Source of the DNA: Deltaproteobacteria bacterium
Lineage (GTDB): Bacteria > Desulfobacterota > Desulfovibrionia > Desulfovibrionales > Desulfovibrionaceae
Assembly (NCBI GenBank): GCA_031285295.1
Contig: JAITWK010000037.1
Coordinates: 1 to 64,000, forward strand
Length of the DNA stretch: 64,000 bases
Reading direction: 5' to 3'
In this document: in pieces, positions 16,291 to 26,515 of the stretch
Layout of the letters: the number at the start of each line of letters is the position of its first letter
Position numbering within the stretch: position 1 is the stretch's first letter
Program-made: the position numbers and the translations under genes
The notes under the pieces: model-generated
Told to the model about the DNA's origin: nothing
Seen by the model: the letters and a program-made list of their open reading frames with translations, nothing else
The model's database searches: none

Positions 16291-18708
16291 CTAATTCTTC
16301 TGCAAGGTGGACATTACCTCATTGAGTTCCTGCGCCATGCGGGAGAGTTCCTGCACGGCGGCGGAAGACTGCACCATGCCATCGGTGGTTTCACCAACAA
16401 TCTTGTTAATCTCTTCAATGGCATGGCTGATTTCTTCGGATGTGGCGCTCTGCTCCTCGGCAGCAGTGGCAATGGAGGCAACCACAGAGGAGTTGGCCGA
16501 GGCCAGATTTACGATTTCCGAAAGCGCCTGACCGGAAGTATTGGCCAAATCCGTAGCCTCGGTAACAGCCTTTGCCGCTTCGTTTACCTCGCTGATATTG
16601 GTGCGCGTGGAGTTCTGAATAGCCGTAATGTTGCTTCCCACTTCATGTGTTGCGGTCATGGTCTTTTCAGCCAGTTTGCGCACTTCGTCGGCCACCACCG
16701 CAAAGCCGCGCCCGGCCTCACCGGCGCGGGCAGCTTCAATGGCCGCGTTAAGCGCCAGCAGGTTGGTCTGATCCGCGATATCGGAAATGACGTTCATCAC
16801 TCCGCCGATACTCTCGGCCTGGGCGCCCAGCTCCTGCATGTTCGTCTGGAGATTGGTGGCAACCGTATGCACCTGATTGATGGAACGAACCACCTGTTCT
16901 ACCAGCGTGGCTCCGTCCTGGGCCTTGGTTTTGGTCAAATCGGACTGTTCCGAGGCCTGCCCGGCGTTACGGGCCACTTCCAGCACGGTGGAGTTCATTT
17001 CCGTCATGGCCGAGGCTGTGCTTTCCACCCGATCACGCTGCGTTTCGGCCCCGCGTGAAACCTGCTCCACCTGGGCCGAAAGCTGCTCGGAGGCGGCGGC
17101 CACCCGGTTGGAGATTTCCGAAGCCTGATCCGCCACACTTTTGATGGTACGCTGAGTTTCCTTAATGGTAGTGATATCCGTAATCAACTGTAGCACGGTG
17201 GCAAGTTTGCCTTCCGTGTTCAGCATGGGAATGGCCGTGTAGCTGACATCCATGGTTTTGCCCTGCGGATGGGCAATAGTTTCGCCGGAAGCGGGCCGCA
17301 GGGTTTCAATCGCGACTTTCAGGGCATCGACGGAAGAACCGTAATCTTCGCGTTCCATAATCTGTTTGCAGGTTTTGCCTTTGTAATCCTCGCCGCCTAC
17401 TTTTCTGCCAACGGCGTTTACGTATGTAGCCTTGGCGTCCGCGCTCAGCATGATCACCGGAGAAGGAATACTTTCCAAAACCGTAAGGAAGCGGGCGATA
17501 ATATTATTGGAGCCTTCAATCAGCGTGGCAAAACCGCCCTTGTATGCAGACGGATCCCCCTTGATGGACAAAACGCCGCTCTCAACGTTCTTTTCCAGTT
17601 TCTGGTAATCGTTAAGGATGGATTGCAACACAGCGGGAATCTGCCGCAAGGAGGCCAGCATGTGACCAATTTCGCCCTTTTCGCGGCTTTTTACCTCGGC
17701 CTTGAAATCGCCCTGGGCAATGGCATCGGCAAAATCGCCCATGCTGCGCAGCACCCGAACCAGACCAAAGATAATGAACAAAGCCAGCAGAACACCCAGC
17801 ACCAGCCCGGCGGCGGTAACGATCAGCATAAGAGTCTGGGCAGTGGCATTGGTTTCAAGGGCGCGTACACCCTGATCGTTCATCTGGTTGTTCACGTCTT
17901 CGCTGATCCGGGTGGCGATTTCCCTGATGCCGTTGTTTATAACCAGAAGGTTGGCGTTGGCTTTGATGGATGCTATAATGTCCTTTTCGATGGTTGTGGA
18001 GGCTTCCATCATGCGGTCATAGGCTTCCTTGACCTTGGCCACGGCTACGCGTCCTTCCTCGATACGTACCAGACCATCAAAAACAGCCATTTTCTTGCCA
18101 AGTTCTTCCAGAGCCGCACTCGCTTCGTTGATGCTATCCTCGTTACGGGAATAGGCAGCCCGGGCGAAAGCGGAGCGGGTTATGGCCAACTGCTCCGTAA
18201 CCACCATTACCTGATCAAGCATGGCCTGGTTGCCAATTGAAAAAGCCACTTTGCTCAGGGTGATCAGCTCCTGGCTTATTACCCGCCCGGCTGGGCGCAT
18301 TTGATTCTGATATTCGGATACGACCAGCAGAACATCCTTTTCCAGAAGGTCGATTCCGGCTGTTTGTTCCGCAAGGCGATTTTGAATTTGGGTCAGGGCG
18401 TCTTTGGTTTCTTTTTTAGCCGTCAACCCTTCGATATTTTTGATAAGTTCCAGGTTTTTCGCAATATCGCCCCGGGCGCTCTGCATGTTCTGAGTGTTCA
18501 GATCAATACGGAACAACCTGATATTGGCCGAGGAGTCGATCTGGTTGGAAACCACATCCGAGGTGCCAACGTTAAGCCGGGCCAGCCTGCGATATTCATT
18601 AAAGGTATCTGTCGCGCCGGAAAGGCTCATGTACCCGATGACAGCGACTACGCCAATCAACACCACCATAACCACAAATCCAAGAACAATCTTCCATTTG
18701 GTAGTCAT
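16291..18708 (-). CDS. Methyl-accepting chemotaxis protein with PAS domain
   Basis: 805-residue membrane chemoreceptor. Residues about 6-28 form the first membrane span. A periplasmic helical sensor of roughly 270 residues follows, then a second span, a HAMP linker, a PAS-like segment ([15 protein letters not shown]) and the signalling domain with the conserved hairpin tip [20 protein letters not shown]. It would relay a periplasmic or cytoplasmic cue to CheA/CheW. ATG 18708 is chosen because GGGGGAAG sits just upstream; an extension to 18756 lacks a good site. No che genes are nearby. A hybrid kinase follows in the same direction. Confidence 0.93.
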   Translation of the reverse strand: MTTKWKIVLGFVVMVVLIGVVAVIGYMSLSGATDTFNEYRRLARLNVGTSDVVSNQIDSSANIRLFRIDLNTQNMQSARGDIAKNLELIKNIEGLTAKKETKDALTQIQNRLAEQTAGIDLLEKDVLLVVSEYQNQMRPAGRVISQELITLSKVAFSIGNQAMLDQVMVVTEQLAITRSAFARAAYSRNEDSINEASAALEELGKKMAVFDGLVRIEEGRVAVAKVKEAYDRMMEASTTIEKDIIASIKANANLLVINNGIREIATRISEDVNNQMNDQGVRALETNATAQTLMLIVTAAGLVLGVLLALFIIFGLVRVLRSMGDFADAIAQGDFKAEVKSREKGEIGHMLASLRQIPAVLQSILNDYQKLEKNVESGVLSIKGDPSAYKGGFATLIEGSNNIIARFLTVLESIPSPVIMLSADAKATYVNAVGRKVGGEDYKGKTCKQIMEREDYGSSVDALKVAIETLRPASGETIAHPQGKTMDVSYTAIPMLNTEGKLATVLQLITDITTIKETQRTIKSVADQASEISNRVAAASEQLSAQVEQVSRGAETQRDRVESTASAMTEMNSTVLEVARNAGQASEQSDLTKTKAQDGATLVEQVVRSINQVHTVATNLQTNMQELGAQAESIGGVMNVISDIADQTNLLALNAAIEAARAGEAGRGFAVVADEVRKLAEKTMTATHEVGSNITAIQNSTRTNISEVNEAAKAVTEATDLANTSGQALSEIVNLASANSSVVASIATAAEEQSATSEEISHAIEEINKIVGETTDGMVQSSAAVQELSRMAQELNEVMSTLQKN

Positions 18709-18756
18709 CTTCTTCCCCCATGTGTTTATGAGATCCAGCTTGTTAACAACAGACAA

Positions 18757-19190
18757 ACTTTCTGATGCAGTGTTTGTAATGACACCCTGGAGGGCATCAG
18801 CAAGTGAGAACGCGACTGCACGAATGAAGGGAACGTGAGGTAGAGAGCGCGATGGAGAGAGTGTGAGAAAGCGATAGTGTGTGCGCTAACAGTCGGAGTA
18901 ATTAACTCTGTAATTATTATTTATAATAATAAACTTTATAACTCATGCCAATGACCCTTTGCAAGCAAAGCTTTTAGATGTTTTTGCCTGTGACAGTAGT
19001 TATAAACATGTTTTTGGCAATAAAAAATTATAACGCCATGAATATTAACAGTTTTGTATAATGTAATTATGAACGTAAAATAAGACTATTATAATCAAGA
19101 ACTGACTATAATTAATTGCAGACAATAAAAACCACAGATAATATTTGAGGAAATAAAAACCAGATTATTATACTCTGAAATATATACAAC
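18757..19190. other. 434-base intergenic region upstream of the chemoreceptor gene
   Basis: No gene is apparent. The part next to the chemoreceptor is a pyrimidine-rich leader on the minus strand. The remaining 300 bases are very AT-rich, with several TATAAT-like runs on both strands (for example TTATAATAATAA near 18920 and TGTATAATG near 19057), so it probably holds the chemoreceptor promoter. I found no terminator for corA and no copy of the repeat family. Confidence 0.5.
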
Positions 19191-20162
19191 TTACATCCAG
19201 CGTTTGCGGGAGAGAAAGAACCACAGCAGTAAACAGACTATGACCGTAAAAGCCACAATCAGCGCAAAAGCCAGCGGGTGTTCCTGAAAAGGCAGGGCCA
19301 CGTTCATACCGTATGCGCCAACGATGATCGTGGGCAGCATGAGCACCAGGGTAATGGAAGTCAGAAGCTTCATTACCGAGTTCATGTTGTTCGAAATCAT
19401 TGAAGCCGAAGCTTCGCTCACACTGCTGAGAATCTGGATATAAACCTCGGCCATGTCCACGGCCTGCCTGCATTCGATCAGGGCGTCCACCAGCAGAGTC
19501 CGCTCCTCCGGGGCAAGAGGCGGATTTTGCAGGCCGCCGATCTTTTCCAGCACCATGGCGTTGCCCTTGAGCGAGGTCAGAAAATAGACCAGAGTCTTTT
19601 CCAGTTGCATCATGTTGGCCAAGTCTTCGTTACGCATGGAACGGCGCATACGCTCCTCAAGCTCGGCGGTAAGCGCGTCCAGCTCCTGCAAATGATCGAT
19701 AAAAATCATGCTGCTTTGCTGCAAAACCGTCAGGGCCATCAAAATACCCTGCCTACTGTGCTTGTCGCTGCGTTTACCATCAACCAGATGCCTGCCAAGT
19801 TCAGGGTCGCGGCACACGGTAACCACCACCTGCGGCGTGACGATCACCCCCACCGGCATGGTGGCGAAGGGAGGGCAACCGGCATTGATTCCCGGCCTGC
19901 AACTGGGGCTGTTTTTGTCCTTTGAAGCGTTGCTTGCTCTCGGAGCCTTGCAGATGACCAGAAAAAATTCGCCTTCCTGCCGCATGTGCGGGCGTTCGGC
20001 CGGGTCCAGGCTGTCCGTCAAAAAATCAAAGGGAATCGCCAGCTCCGCAGCCACCTTGACCAGTTCTTCCGGTGTGGGATCGGCCAGATTGATCCAGCAG
20101 CCTTGCCTGCATTCCGTCAATGGCTTGGGGATTTTGTCATCCAGACTGAAATATTCAAGCAT
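19191..20162 (-). CDS. CorA-family divalent cation transporter
   Basis: 323-residue inner-membrane channel of the CorA/2-TM-GxN family, which carries Mg2+ or other divalent ions. A long cytoplasmic N-terminal domain with a helical stalk leads to two C-terminal spans. The selectivity motif YGMN follows the first span (residues about 285-288), and the C-terminus ends in basic KRWM. About 20 residues rich in Cys, Pro and Asn (near 85-102) look inserted in the N-domain. The ion cannot be told from sequence. Confidence 0.88.
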   Translation of the reverse strand: MLEYFSLDDKIPKPLTECRQGCWINLADPTPEELVKVAAELAIPFDFLTDSLDPAERPHMRQEGEFFLVICKAPRASNASKDKNSPSCRPGINAGCPPFATMPVGVIVTPQVVVTVCRDPELGRHLVDGKRSDKHSRQGILMALTVLQQSSMIFIDHLQELDALTAELEERMRRSMRNEDLANMMQLEKTLVYFLTSLKGNAMVLEKIGGLQNPPLAPEERTLLVDALIECRQAVDMAEVYIQILSSVSEASASMISNNMNSVMKLLTSITLVLMLPTIIVGAYGMNVALPFQEHPLAFALIVAFTVIVCLLLWFFLSRKRWM

Positions 20163-20227
20163 GGCCGCGCTCCTCTTCTAAAAAAGGCTACACCTTAAAT
20201 TGCCGTTTCACTTTTATTTTGCGTTGG

Positions 20228-20358
20228 TAGTGCCTGCTTTTGTCGCCTGCGATAAAGCCAAGGAAGACGAGTTTTTGCCGACGGGAGTGTACTCTTTTCG
20301 TACTCGACAGGAGGCAAAAACGATGTCTGACGCAGCATCACGGCAAAATGAGGCACTA
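20228..20358. repeat. Full intergenic palindromic element, copy 2
   Basis: 131 bp, arms TAGTGCCT/AGGCACTA, inner stem TTTTTGCC/GGCAAAAA, core GTGTACTCTT...CGTACTCGAC on the + strand. Its last three bases are the TAG stop of the heptosyltransferase on the minus strand. Confidence 0.9.
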
Positions 20359-21396
20359 CCGCATCGACAAGGCTGCTTCCAGAACCTGTTGCGGCGCAAT
20401 ACCGCGCAAACACTCGCCATTTACGGCACATCCCTTTGCGCCATGCAGGGAACACGGGCGGCAGGGCAAATCCAGTTCCAGAACCCGATCCCTTTCTCCG
20501 GCGGGGAAAAAACCCCACTCCGCCGTGGTCGGCCCGAACAGGGCCAGCACTGGCAAACGCATGGCCGCGCCCAGATGCAGCGGCCCGGAATCGCCGGTAA
20601 TAAGCAAGGAAGAACCCTCCAGCAAGGCGCAAAGCTCGCGCAAGCTGGTGGAGTTGCTCAAATCACGGGCATCACCGGGAAAAAGCCCCTCGCCCCGGCC
20701 CACCACCAGCCAGGGCAGGCCGTGCCTATCCAGCAGCCCGGCCAGTTCGCGCCAGTTTTCCAGCGGCCACTGCTTAAGGGCATGGGTGGCATACGGATGC
20801 AGCACCAGCGGGGCGATCGCCTGGCCTGCTCCAAAAATACCGGCCAAGCGTTCTGTCGCGGCAGTACGTTCAGACTCGTCAAGGTAAAGCCGGGGCAGCA
20901 CATCCCTTGCTGGCGGCGGTGTATCCTCAACCGCCAGAGCGTAGCGCTGCGGCACGTTCAGCGCCCGCAGCCGCCGGGCGAGAGATGGCGTGCGCAGGCG
21001 TAAAAACAAGCGGCGTTCCCAGGAAAGCTTGCCATAGCCCCGCTTTTCGCCTTTCCAAAAAAAACCCAGCAGGCGCGAACGCAAAGTGCCGTGCAAATCC
21101 AGCAACCCGCACCCTTTATACCGGGCGGCCACTTCCCGGAAATAAGCGGCGGGCCGCGCGAGATCTTCGGGGCGCACGGCTTCGGTCCCGATCACGGCTG
21201 GATGCTGGCGAAAAAGGTCCGCGTAAGGCTCTTTGGTCATCACAATGAAGCGCCAGCCCCTGCTCCGATGCCAATAATCCAGTACGCCGCTCAAAAGCGC
21301 CACGTCGCCAAGCGCACTAAGCCTGTAAACAAGCCATGTTTTTCCGCCTGAACCGGCAAAATCAGGCCGGGCGGGCATATCTGTTTTGTCCGTCAT
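20356..21396 (-). CDS. Glycosyltransferase family 9 (ADP-heptose:LPS heptosyltransferase type)
   Basis: 346-residue GT-B-fold enzyme of family 9, which transfers heptose from ADP-heptose to the inner core of lipopolysaccharide on the cytoplasmic face. Family motifs are visible: the N-terminal RLSALGDV, and the C-terminal donor-site block GDSGPLHLGAA followed by ALFGPT and EWGFFP. A C-terminal cysteine group (CRPCSLHGAKGC) is typical of many heptosyltransferases. Which WaaC/F/Q-like role it has cannot be decided. Its presence implies a Gram-negative envelope. Confidence 0.88.
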   Translation of the reverse strand: MTDKTDMPARPDFAGSGGKTWLVYRLSALGDVALLSGVLDYWHRSRGWRFIVMTKEPYADLFRQHPAVIGTEAVRPEDLARPAAYFREVAARYKGCGLLDLHGTLRSRLLGFFWKGEKRGYGKLSWERRLFLRLRTPSLARRLRALNVPQRYALAVEDTPPPARDVLPRLYLDESERTAATERLAGIFGAGQAIAPLVLHPYATHALKQWPLENWRELAGLLDRHGLPWLVVGRGEGLFPGDARDLSNSTSLRELCALLEGSSLLITGDSGPLHLGAAMRLPVLALFGPTTAEWGFFPAGERDRVLELDLPCRPCSLHGAKGCAVNGECLRGIAPQQVLEAALSMR

Positions 21397-21566
21397 TTGT
21401 TCGCTGTCTCGTATAAATGCTATCCAGCCAGTTTTTTTTCACTGTTCCAATATTCAGGGGCTTGTTATCATTTCAGACGCACGATATACATATATGGAAG
21501 TGCAGTCTGAACGCGGTAATATTTATTATATATTACATAAACATACCAGACTCGGCAAATGCATCT

Positions 21567-22643
21567 ATGAGAAAAAAAAACAGGCCGGACGCGAAAAACC
21601 TGCCTCTTACGCCGGGCATACGCGCGTTACTCTTCTGCATCGGGTTCTTTCTGATTTTGCAGGCGATTTTTCTCGTCGTGTTCATAGTCTGGTATATTTC
21701 CGGCCTTGATTCGGCTTTCAGTACACTGCTCGGCATCTGGTCCGTCCTTTCGGCTCTGGGCGGTGGCTGGCTTATGCTGAAAACGGCCCAGGGGGCAGAC
21801 GATCAAAACCCTGCCGGAATACCGGGGCGTTACGCCCTGCTCGGCCCGGCCGACAACAACCTCAGTCTGGCTTCACTATGTTCGCGGATACAGGAAGGCA
21901 TGGTTCTTTTGCAGGATGAAAAAATCATCTACGCCAACCCCGCCCTGGCCTACCTGCTGGGGATGCAGGAAGATGACCTTATCGGTACCGGCATACAAAG
22001 CTACATCCACCCGGAAGATCTGGACCTGCTGGATTTAAGCGGAAGCAACCAGGATTTTTCCGGCCCCAACCGCAGCACCCTGCGCCTGACCACCAGCCTT
22101 GGCGATTACCGCTGGGTTATCGGTCATCTGAATTTTATGTTTGTGGACGGTCAGGAAACTCTTTTGCTGCTGTTCGAGAACATTGGACCGTTGAAGCAGG
22201 CCCAGCGATCGCTGGAAGAGCATGAGCAGCAGTCGCGCATTTTTCTGGAACGCACACCGCTGGGCGTGGCCATGTTTGCCCCGCACGGGCAGTTGAAGAT
22301 AGCCAATACCGCCTGGCATTCGGTTTTCAGCAATATCACCGGCCCCATGCCCAAGCGCTTCAACATCCTGCAAGACCAGTTCCTGCCGCAATCCGGCGTG
22401 GAGCAGGCCGTTCTACAGGCCTTCAACAAAAAATCATCCGGCGTCGACAGTCTGGAGCACAGCACCCCGTGGGGCGAAACCCGCTGGTTCAACATCAATT
22501 TTCACCCGATGCTTGCACCGGCGGGCAATCTTATCGGCGTAATGATGATCCAGCAGGATATCACGGATCAGGTGCGCTCCATACGGCGTGAAAATGAATT
22601 AAGCGAACAGTTGAATCAGATTTCACAAACCAGAAAGCCCTGA
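21567..22643 (+). CDS. Membrane protein with two PAS domains and no output domain
   Basis: 358-residue protein with two N-terminal membrane spans (about residues 18-42 and 48-68) and two PAS-like domains (about 105-225 and 235-350). It then ends in a short coiled segment (NELSEQLNQISQ) that in relatives usually leads to a GGDEF, kinase or MCP domain. No effector follows: the frame stops inside the 3' end of the convergent Sua5-like gene, overlapping it by 28 bases. It may be a truncated sensor or a genuine stand-alone PAS protein. ATG 21567 is chosen because it begins the basic segment before the first span; the frame is open back to ATG 21417. No clear ribosome site. Confidence 0.65.
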   Translation: MRKKNRPDAKNLPLTPGIRALLFCIGFFLILQAIFLVVFIVWYISGLDSAFSTLLGIWSVLSALGGGWLMLKTAQGADDQNPAGIPGRYALLGPADNNLSLASLCSRIQEGMVLLQDEKIIYANPALAYLLGMQEDDLIGTGIQSYIHPEDLDLLDLSGSNQDFSGPNRSTLRLTTSLGDYRWVIGHLNFMFVDGQETLLLLFENIGPLKQAQRSLEEHEQQSRIFLERTPLGVAMFAPHGQLKIANTAWHSVFSNITGPMPKRFNILQDQFLPQSGVEQAVLQAFNKKSSGVDSLEHSTPWGETRWFNINFHPMLAPAGNLIGVMMIQQDITDQVRSIRRENELSEQLNQISQTRKP

Positions 22644-23269
22644 TCGCGTAAATCCGCCACACTTACCGCTCCGGCACGCAAGACGCGCAAGCCAATCCGG
22701 TCAGATCGGCTCGGCTCCTGGTATATTTCAACTATAGTTGAGGGCAACCCACCGGACGGACGCGGCAGCGGATCATACAGCCCGCCATCCACAGCGGTGG
22801 TGAGTTCGGGGTCCAAATCGGCTGGTTCAACAACCGGCGGACGCCCGCTGATGTTCGCGCTGGAAGATACCAGCGGACATCCGGCAGTCAGGCAGAGCCC
22901 GGCTGCCTCGGCATGGGACGAAAGCCGCACAGCCACGCGCCCGGTTCCGGCGCAAAGTTCCGGCGGCACGGCTTCGCCCGCCGGTACAAGAATGGACAGC
23001 GGGCCGGGCCAGAATTTTTCGGCCAGTTCGCGGATCAATTCTTCGGCCTGCGGGCTTAGCGGCCCGGCTACCAGGCTCAATTGATCCAGACTGCCGATAA
23101 TCACCGGCAAGGGTAAGCCGTGCCCTCTGCGCTTGGCTCCAAAAACACGGTGTATCGCCGCAGCGTCCAGAGCGGAACAGCCCACCGCGTAGTAGGTTTC
23201 CGTAGGGTACACCAGAAGCCCGCCCCGGCGTACAGCTTCCGCTGCTTCTTTAAGATCCAGCTCCCTCAT
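22616..23269 (-). CDS. L-threonylcarbamoyladenylate synthase (Sua5/YciO/TsaC family)
   Basis: 217-residue YrdC-fold protein. TsaC/Sua5 makes threonylcarbamoyl-AMP from threonine, bicarbonate and ATP for the t6A modification of tRNAs reading ANN codons. Seen here: GGLLVYPTETYYAVGCSA near the N-terminus, a KRRG basic motif (KxR), and SSSANISG in the nucleotide site. Without a C-terminal Sua5 domain it is TsaC-like in length. A YciO-type paralogue is possible. ATG 23269 follows CAGGG by 5 bases; an AT-rich extension to 23377 is probably noncoding. It overlaps the convergent PAS protein. Confidence 0.85.
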   Translation of the reverse strand: MRELDLKEAAEAVRRGGLLVYPTETYYAVGCSALDAAAIHRVFGAKRRGHGLPLPVIIGSLDQLSLVAGPLSPQAEELIRELAEKFWPGPLSILVPAGEAVPPELCAGTGRVAVRLSSHAEAAGLCLTAGCPLVSSSANISGRPPVVEPADLDPELTTAVDGGLYDPLPRPSGGLPSTIVEIYQEPSRSDRIGLRVLRAGAVSVADLRDQGFLVCEI

Positions 23270-23369
23270 TGAACCCTGCTTGCTTTGGATATAAACTATC
23301 TCTCGCTTAAAACTGAAAAAATCATCGGTAAAACTAACAATAAAAAAAACCATTGTATATATAACTATT

Positions 23370-23846
23370 ATGCTCAAATGTACCCTGATTTGCGTAGGCC
23401 GCCTGAAAACCCCATATTGGCTCGAAGCAATAAAGACCTACGCGCAAAAACTGCGTCATGGTTTGAAAATTGAGGAAATGACCATCAAGGACGCTGACCC
23501 GGCCCTATCTGTGGCCGAGCGCAAAAATCAGGAGGGCGAACGCATTCTCGCCGCCCTGAATGGCTTGCCGCCGGGACGGCTTTGCGTAGCCCTGGATGAA
23601 CACGGCGAAAGCCTAAGTTCAAAAGATTTGGCCGCCCTGCTGGATAAATGCGCCCTGAACTCGCGCCAGCCCTGCTTTATCATCGGCGGCCCTTACGGAC
23701 TTTCCGAAGCGGTGCTTACCGCCTGCCAGCGCAAAATCAGCCTGAGCAAACTCACCTTCACGCACGAACTGGCCCAGGTGCTGCTTTGGGAACAGCTTTA
23801 CCGCGCCGATTCGATTATACGCGGAACCGGGTATCACCATGAGTGA
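23370..23846 (+). CDS. rlmH: 23S rRNA (pseudouridine1915-N3)-methyltransferase
   Basis: 158-residue SPOUT methyltransferase that methylates pseudouridine 1915 in helix 69 of 23S rRNA on the assembled ribosome. Family landmarks are LDEHG (residues 73-77), the knotted SAM-site loop IIGGPYGLSE and the ending RGTGYHHE, the almost invariant C-terminus of RlmH. Length is standard. ATG 23370 lies in an AT-rich leader without a clear ribosome site. It starts divergently from the Sua5-like gene. Confidence 0.95.
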   Translation: MLKCTLICVGRLKTPYWLEAIKTYAQKLRHGLKIEEMTIKDADPALSVAERKNQEGERILAALNGLPPGRLCVALDEHGESLSSKDLAALLDKCALNSRQPCFIIGGPYGLSEAVLTACQRKISLSKLTFTHELAQVLLWEQLYRADSIIRGTGYHHE

Positions 23847-23880
23847 TTCACACCATTTCAAAATGACTTAATGACTTCCA

Positions 23881-24027
23881 GATAGTGTTTAGGCGAGATG
23901 AATTTTTGTTCTCCGGCAAGAAAGATGAGCCTTTTATGAAGGAAGTGTACTCTTATCGTACTCGACCGGAATAAAAGGCGAAATCTGACGCAGCCGGAGA
24001 CAAAAAGGCGCTCGCATAAGCACTATC
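23881..24027. repeat. Full intergenic palindromic element, copy 3
   Basis: 147 bp, arms GATAGTG/CACTATC with GGCGAG/CTCGC just inside, inner stem GCCTTTTAT/ATAAAAGGC, core GTGTACTCTT...CGTACTCGAC on the + strand. It lies between the convergent ends of rlmH and glnN, and its last base is part of the glnN stop codon. Confidence 0.9.
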
Positions 24028-26288
24028 TAACGATTCCAGAGTAGTTCATTGTACTTGGGCAGCGGCCAGAGCGCATCATCAACCAACAGCTCCAGGGCAT
24101 CGGCATGAGCCCGGCAGGCGTTCATGAGCGGAATCAAAACATCACGCGCCGCCTCGGCCCGCACCAGTGTACCGCTCATGCGATCAAGATCCTCGTGCCG
24201 CGAATCCAGGCGATCCAACGCTTCCACCAGCCCGAACGCATGGCCGCGAATTTTGTTGTAGTAGTCCAGTTCCGGCAACCTTGCGCCCACCGGAGCTGTC
24301 TGACCATCCGGCTGACTCGGCAACCCCGCCTGATTCAGCGGGATCAGCTCACTCGCAAGCCTGGCTAAATTCCCAGCCTGCTCCAGCCAGCGCAGGGCCA
24401 CTGGCAGAATCATCGTCCGGCCCATGGAGAGCATCAACTTGGTTTCCAGATGCAAATCCCGAATGTAATTTTCCAGCAGAATATCCTGGCGGGCCAACAG
24501 TTCGCGCTCACTGAACACGCCCTGACGGACAAAGGCATCCATGACCACCGGATCACTGTAATGGGCCAGCACGTTCACGCTGTCCTTGTAATTCGGCAGC
24601 CCGCGCCGGGCTGCTTCCCGGTGCCATTCTTCGGAATAGCCGTTACCGTTGAAGATTATCGGCAAATGCTCCTTGAACAGCCGTCCCAGCAGGGATTGTA
24701 CGGCCCCGGCCAGGGGCTGGCCTCCGGCAATGGCGGCTTCCAGTTCGGTGGCAATGTCGTCCAGGGCGCAGGCTACAGCAGTATTGATGGCGATGTTGAC
24801 CGGCGCGATGGACATGGAAGCGCCCACGGCCCGGTACTCGAACTTGTTGCCGGTAAAGGCGAAAGGACTGGTGCGGTTGCGGTCGGAAATATCCTTGGGC
24901 AACTGCGGCAGCGAGGAAATACCCACGCGCATGTGGCCGGACTGCCAGCCCGAAGCCTCGCCCCGTCCGTTGTTTTTGCCCTCGGCTATACTGGAAATGA
25001 TATTGGTAAGCTGATCGCCGAGAAAGATCGAAAGGATGGCGGGCGGCGCTTCGCTCGCGCCAAGGCGGTGATCATTGCCCGCGCCGACCGCGCCCAGGCG
25101 CAGCACCACCGGATGCAGATGAACCGCACGCAGCACCGCGGCCAGAAAAACCAGAAATTGCGCGTTATCCAGCGGGGTATTGCCGGGGTCCAGCAGGTTG
25201 TTGCCCTCTGAATCGCAAAGCGACCAGTTATTATGCTTGCCCGAACCATTCACTCCGGCAAAGGGCTTTTCATGCAGCAGACAGGAGAAACCGTGAAATT
25301 CCGCCGTTTTGTGCAGAATTTCCATGGTCAGCATATTGTGATCCGTGGCCAGGTTGGCCGTTTCATACATGGGGGCCAGTTCAAACTGGGCCGGAGCGGA
25401 TTCGTTGTGCCGGGTGCGGGCCGGAATGCCCAGCGCGAACATGCGCTTTTCCACTTCGGCCATGAAATTCAGCACCCGCCGTCCTATGGCTCCGAAGTAA
25501 TGATCCTCAAGTTCCTGCCCCTTGCTGGATTTCGCGCCGAACAGCGTGCGCCGGGCCAGACGCAAATCGTCGCGCAGCGCGGCCAGGCGGCGGTCTACCA
25601 GAAAATACTCCTGCTCCGCCCCAACCATTACATCCACATGGGTGGCCGTGTTGTTGCCGAACAGGCGCAAAATGCGCAGCGATTGCCGGGATACGGCGGC
25701 GTTGGAGCGCAGCAGCGGCGTTTTGCGGTCCAGCGATTCACCGGTATAGGAAAGAAAAATACTGGGAACATACAAAGTCTTACCCAGCGCGTTTTCCATA
25801 AGGAAGGCCGGACTGGTAGGGTCCCAGGCGGTATAGCCGCGCGCTTCAAAAGTGGAACGAATGCCGCCGGAAGGCAGCGATGAAGCGTCCGACTCGCCTT
25901 TGATCAGCATTTTGCCGGAAAATTCGTTAATCAGCCGGCCGTCCGCCTTATGGCCGGGGTCCGGCGTAATGAAGGCATCATGCTTTTCCGCCGTGGTTCC
26001 GGTCATGGGCTGAAACCAGTGCGTGTAATGCGTGGCCCCCTGCTCAATGGCCCAGTCTTTCATGGCACTGGCCACGATATCCGCGTCGCCCTCCAAAAGG
26101 CCTACGCCCTTTTTGACCGCTTCCTCAATACGGAAATAGACGTTCTTGGGCAGCCGTTCCCGCATGGTTTTGAGACTGAATACGTCTTTTTCAAAAATGG
26201 CGGCGGGCGAATAGGGGCGGCACTCCGCCGGGTGGTGCTTTTCCCCGGCCAGAGCGGCCTTGACGAGCTTGCGCGGTGAATCGGACAT
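24027..26288 (-). CDS. glnN: Glutamine synthetase, type III
   Basis: 753-residue GSIII (GlnN) enzyme making glutamine from glutamate, ammonia and ATP. The long chain, compared with about 470 residues for GSI, and motifs such as GIRSTFEARGYTAWDP, RHNESAPAQFE and NGSGKHNNWSL place it in the GSIII family known from Bacteroides, cyanobacteria and some anaerobes. The C-terminal extension specific to GSIII is present. AAGGAG lies about 10 bases before ATG 26288. It starts divergently from carA across a 230-base AT-rich region, placing two ammonia-assimilating activities side by side. Confidence 0.95.
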   Translation of the reverse strand: MSDSPRKLVKAALAGEKHHPAECRPYSPAAIFEKDVFSLKTMRERLPKNVYFRIEEAVKKGVGLLEGDADIVASAMKDWAIEQGATHYTHWFQPMTGTTAEKHDAFITPDPGHKADGRLINEFSGKMLIKGESDASSLPSGGIRSTFEARGYTAWDPTSPAFLMENALGKTLYVPSIFLSYTGESLDRKTPLLRSNAAVSRQSLRILRLFGNNTATHVDVMVGAEQEYFLVDRRLAALRDDLRLARRTLFGAKSSKGQELEDHYFGAIGRRVLNFMAEVEKRMFALGIPARTRHNESAPAQFELAPMYETANLATDHNMLTMEILHKTAEFHGFSCLLHEKPFAGVNGSGKHNNWSLCDSEGNNLLDPGNTPLDNAQFLVFLAAVLRAVHLHPVVLRLGAVGAGNDHRLGASEAPPAILSIFLGDQLTNIISSIAEGKNNGRGEASGWQSGHMRVGISSLPQLPKDISDRNRTSPFAFTGNKFEYRAVGASMSIAPVNIAINTAVACALDDIATELEAAIAGGQPLAGAVQSLLGRLFKEHLPIIFNGNGYSEEWHREAARRGLPNYKDSVNVLAHYSDPVVMDAFVRQGVFSERELLARQDILLENYIRDLHLETKLMLSMGRTMILPVALRWLEQAGNLARLASELIPLNQAGLPSQPDGQTAPVGARLPELDYYNKIRGHAFGLVEALDRLDSRHEDLDRMSGTLVRAEAARDVLIPLMNACRAHADALELLVDDALWPLPKYNELLWNR

Positions 26289-26480
26289 GACGGTGCGGCT
26301 CCTTGGAACTTATGGACTGATTTTCAGGATAATTCTTGCGTCCGAAGAGTAAAACAGCTATTTTGATCTGTCCACAAAATACCTGGGCCAAATCTCCGAA
26401 AATCAGCACATAAAATGTAACAAACGCAAGAATTTGAATAAAATTGCATTCTAGTTTCACGAATAGCGCAATAAAATCAA

Positions 26481-26486
26481 TATAAT
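26481..26486 (+). promoter_or_regulatory. Candidate -10 element for carAB
   Basis: A perfect TATAAT lies 30 bases before the carA start, in an AT-rich glnN-carA intergenic region. No convincing -35 is seen at 16-18 bases; TTCACG at 19 is the nearest. Confidence 0.35.
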
Positions 26487-26515
26487 ATTTTTTTAACGAA
26501 CTGGCGGAAATATTG

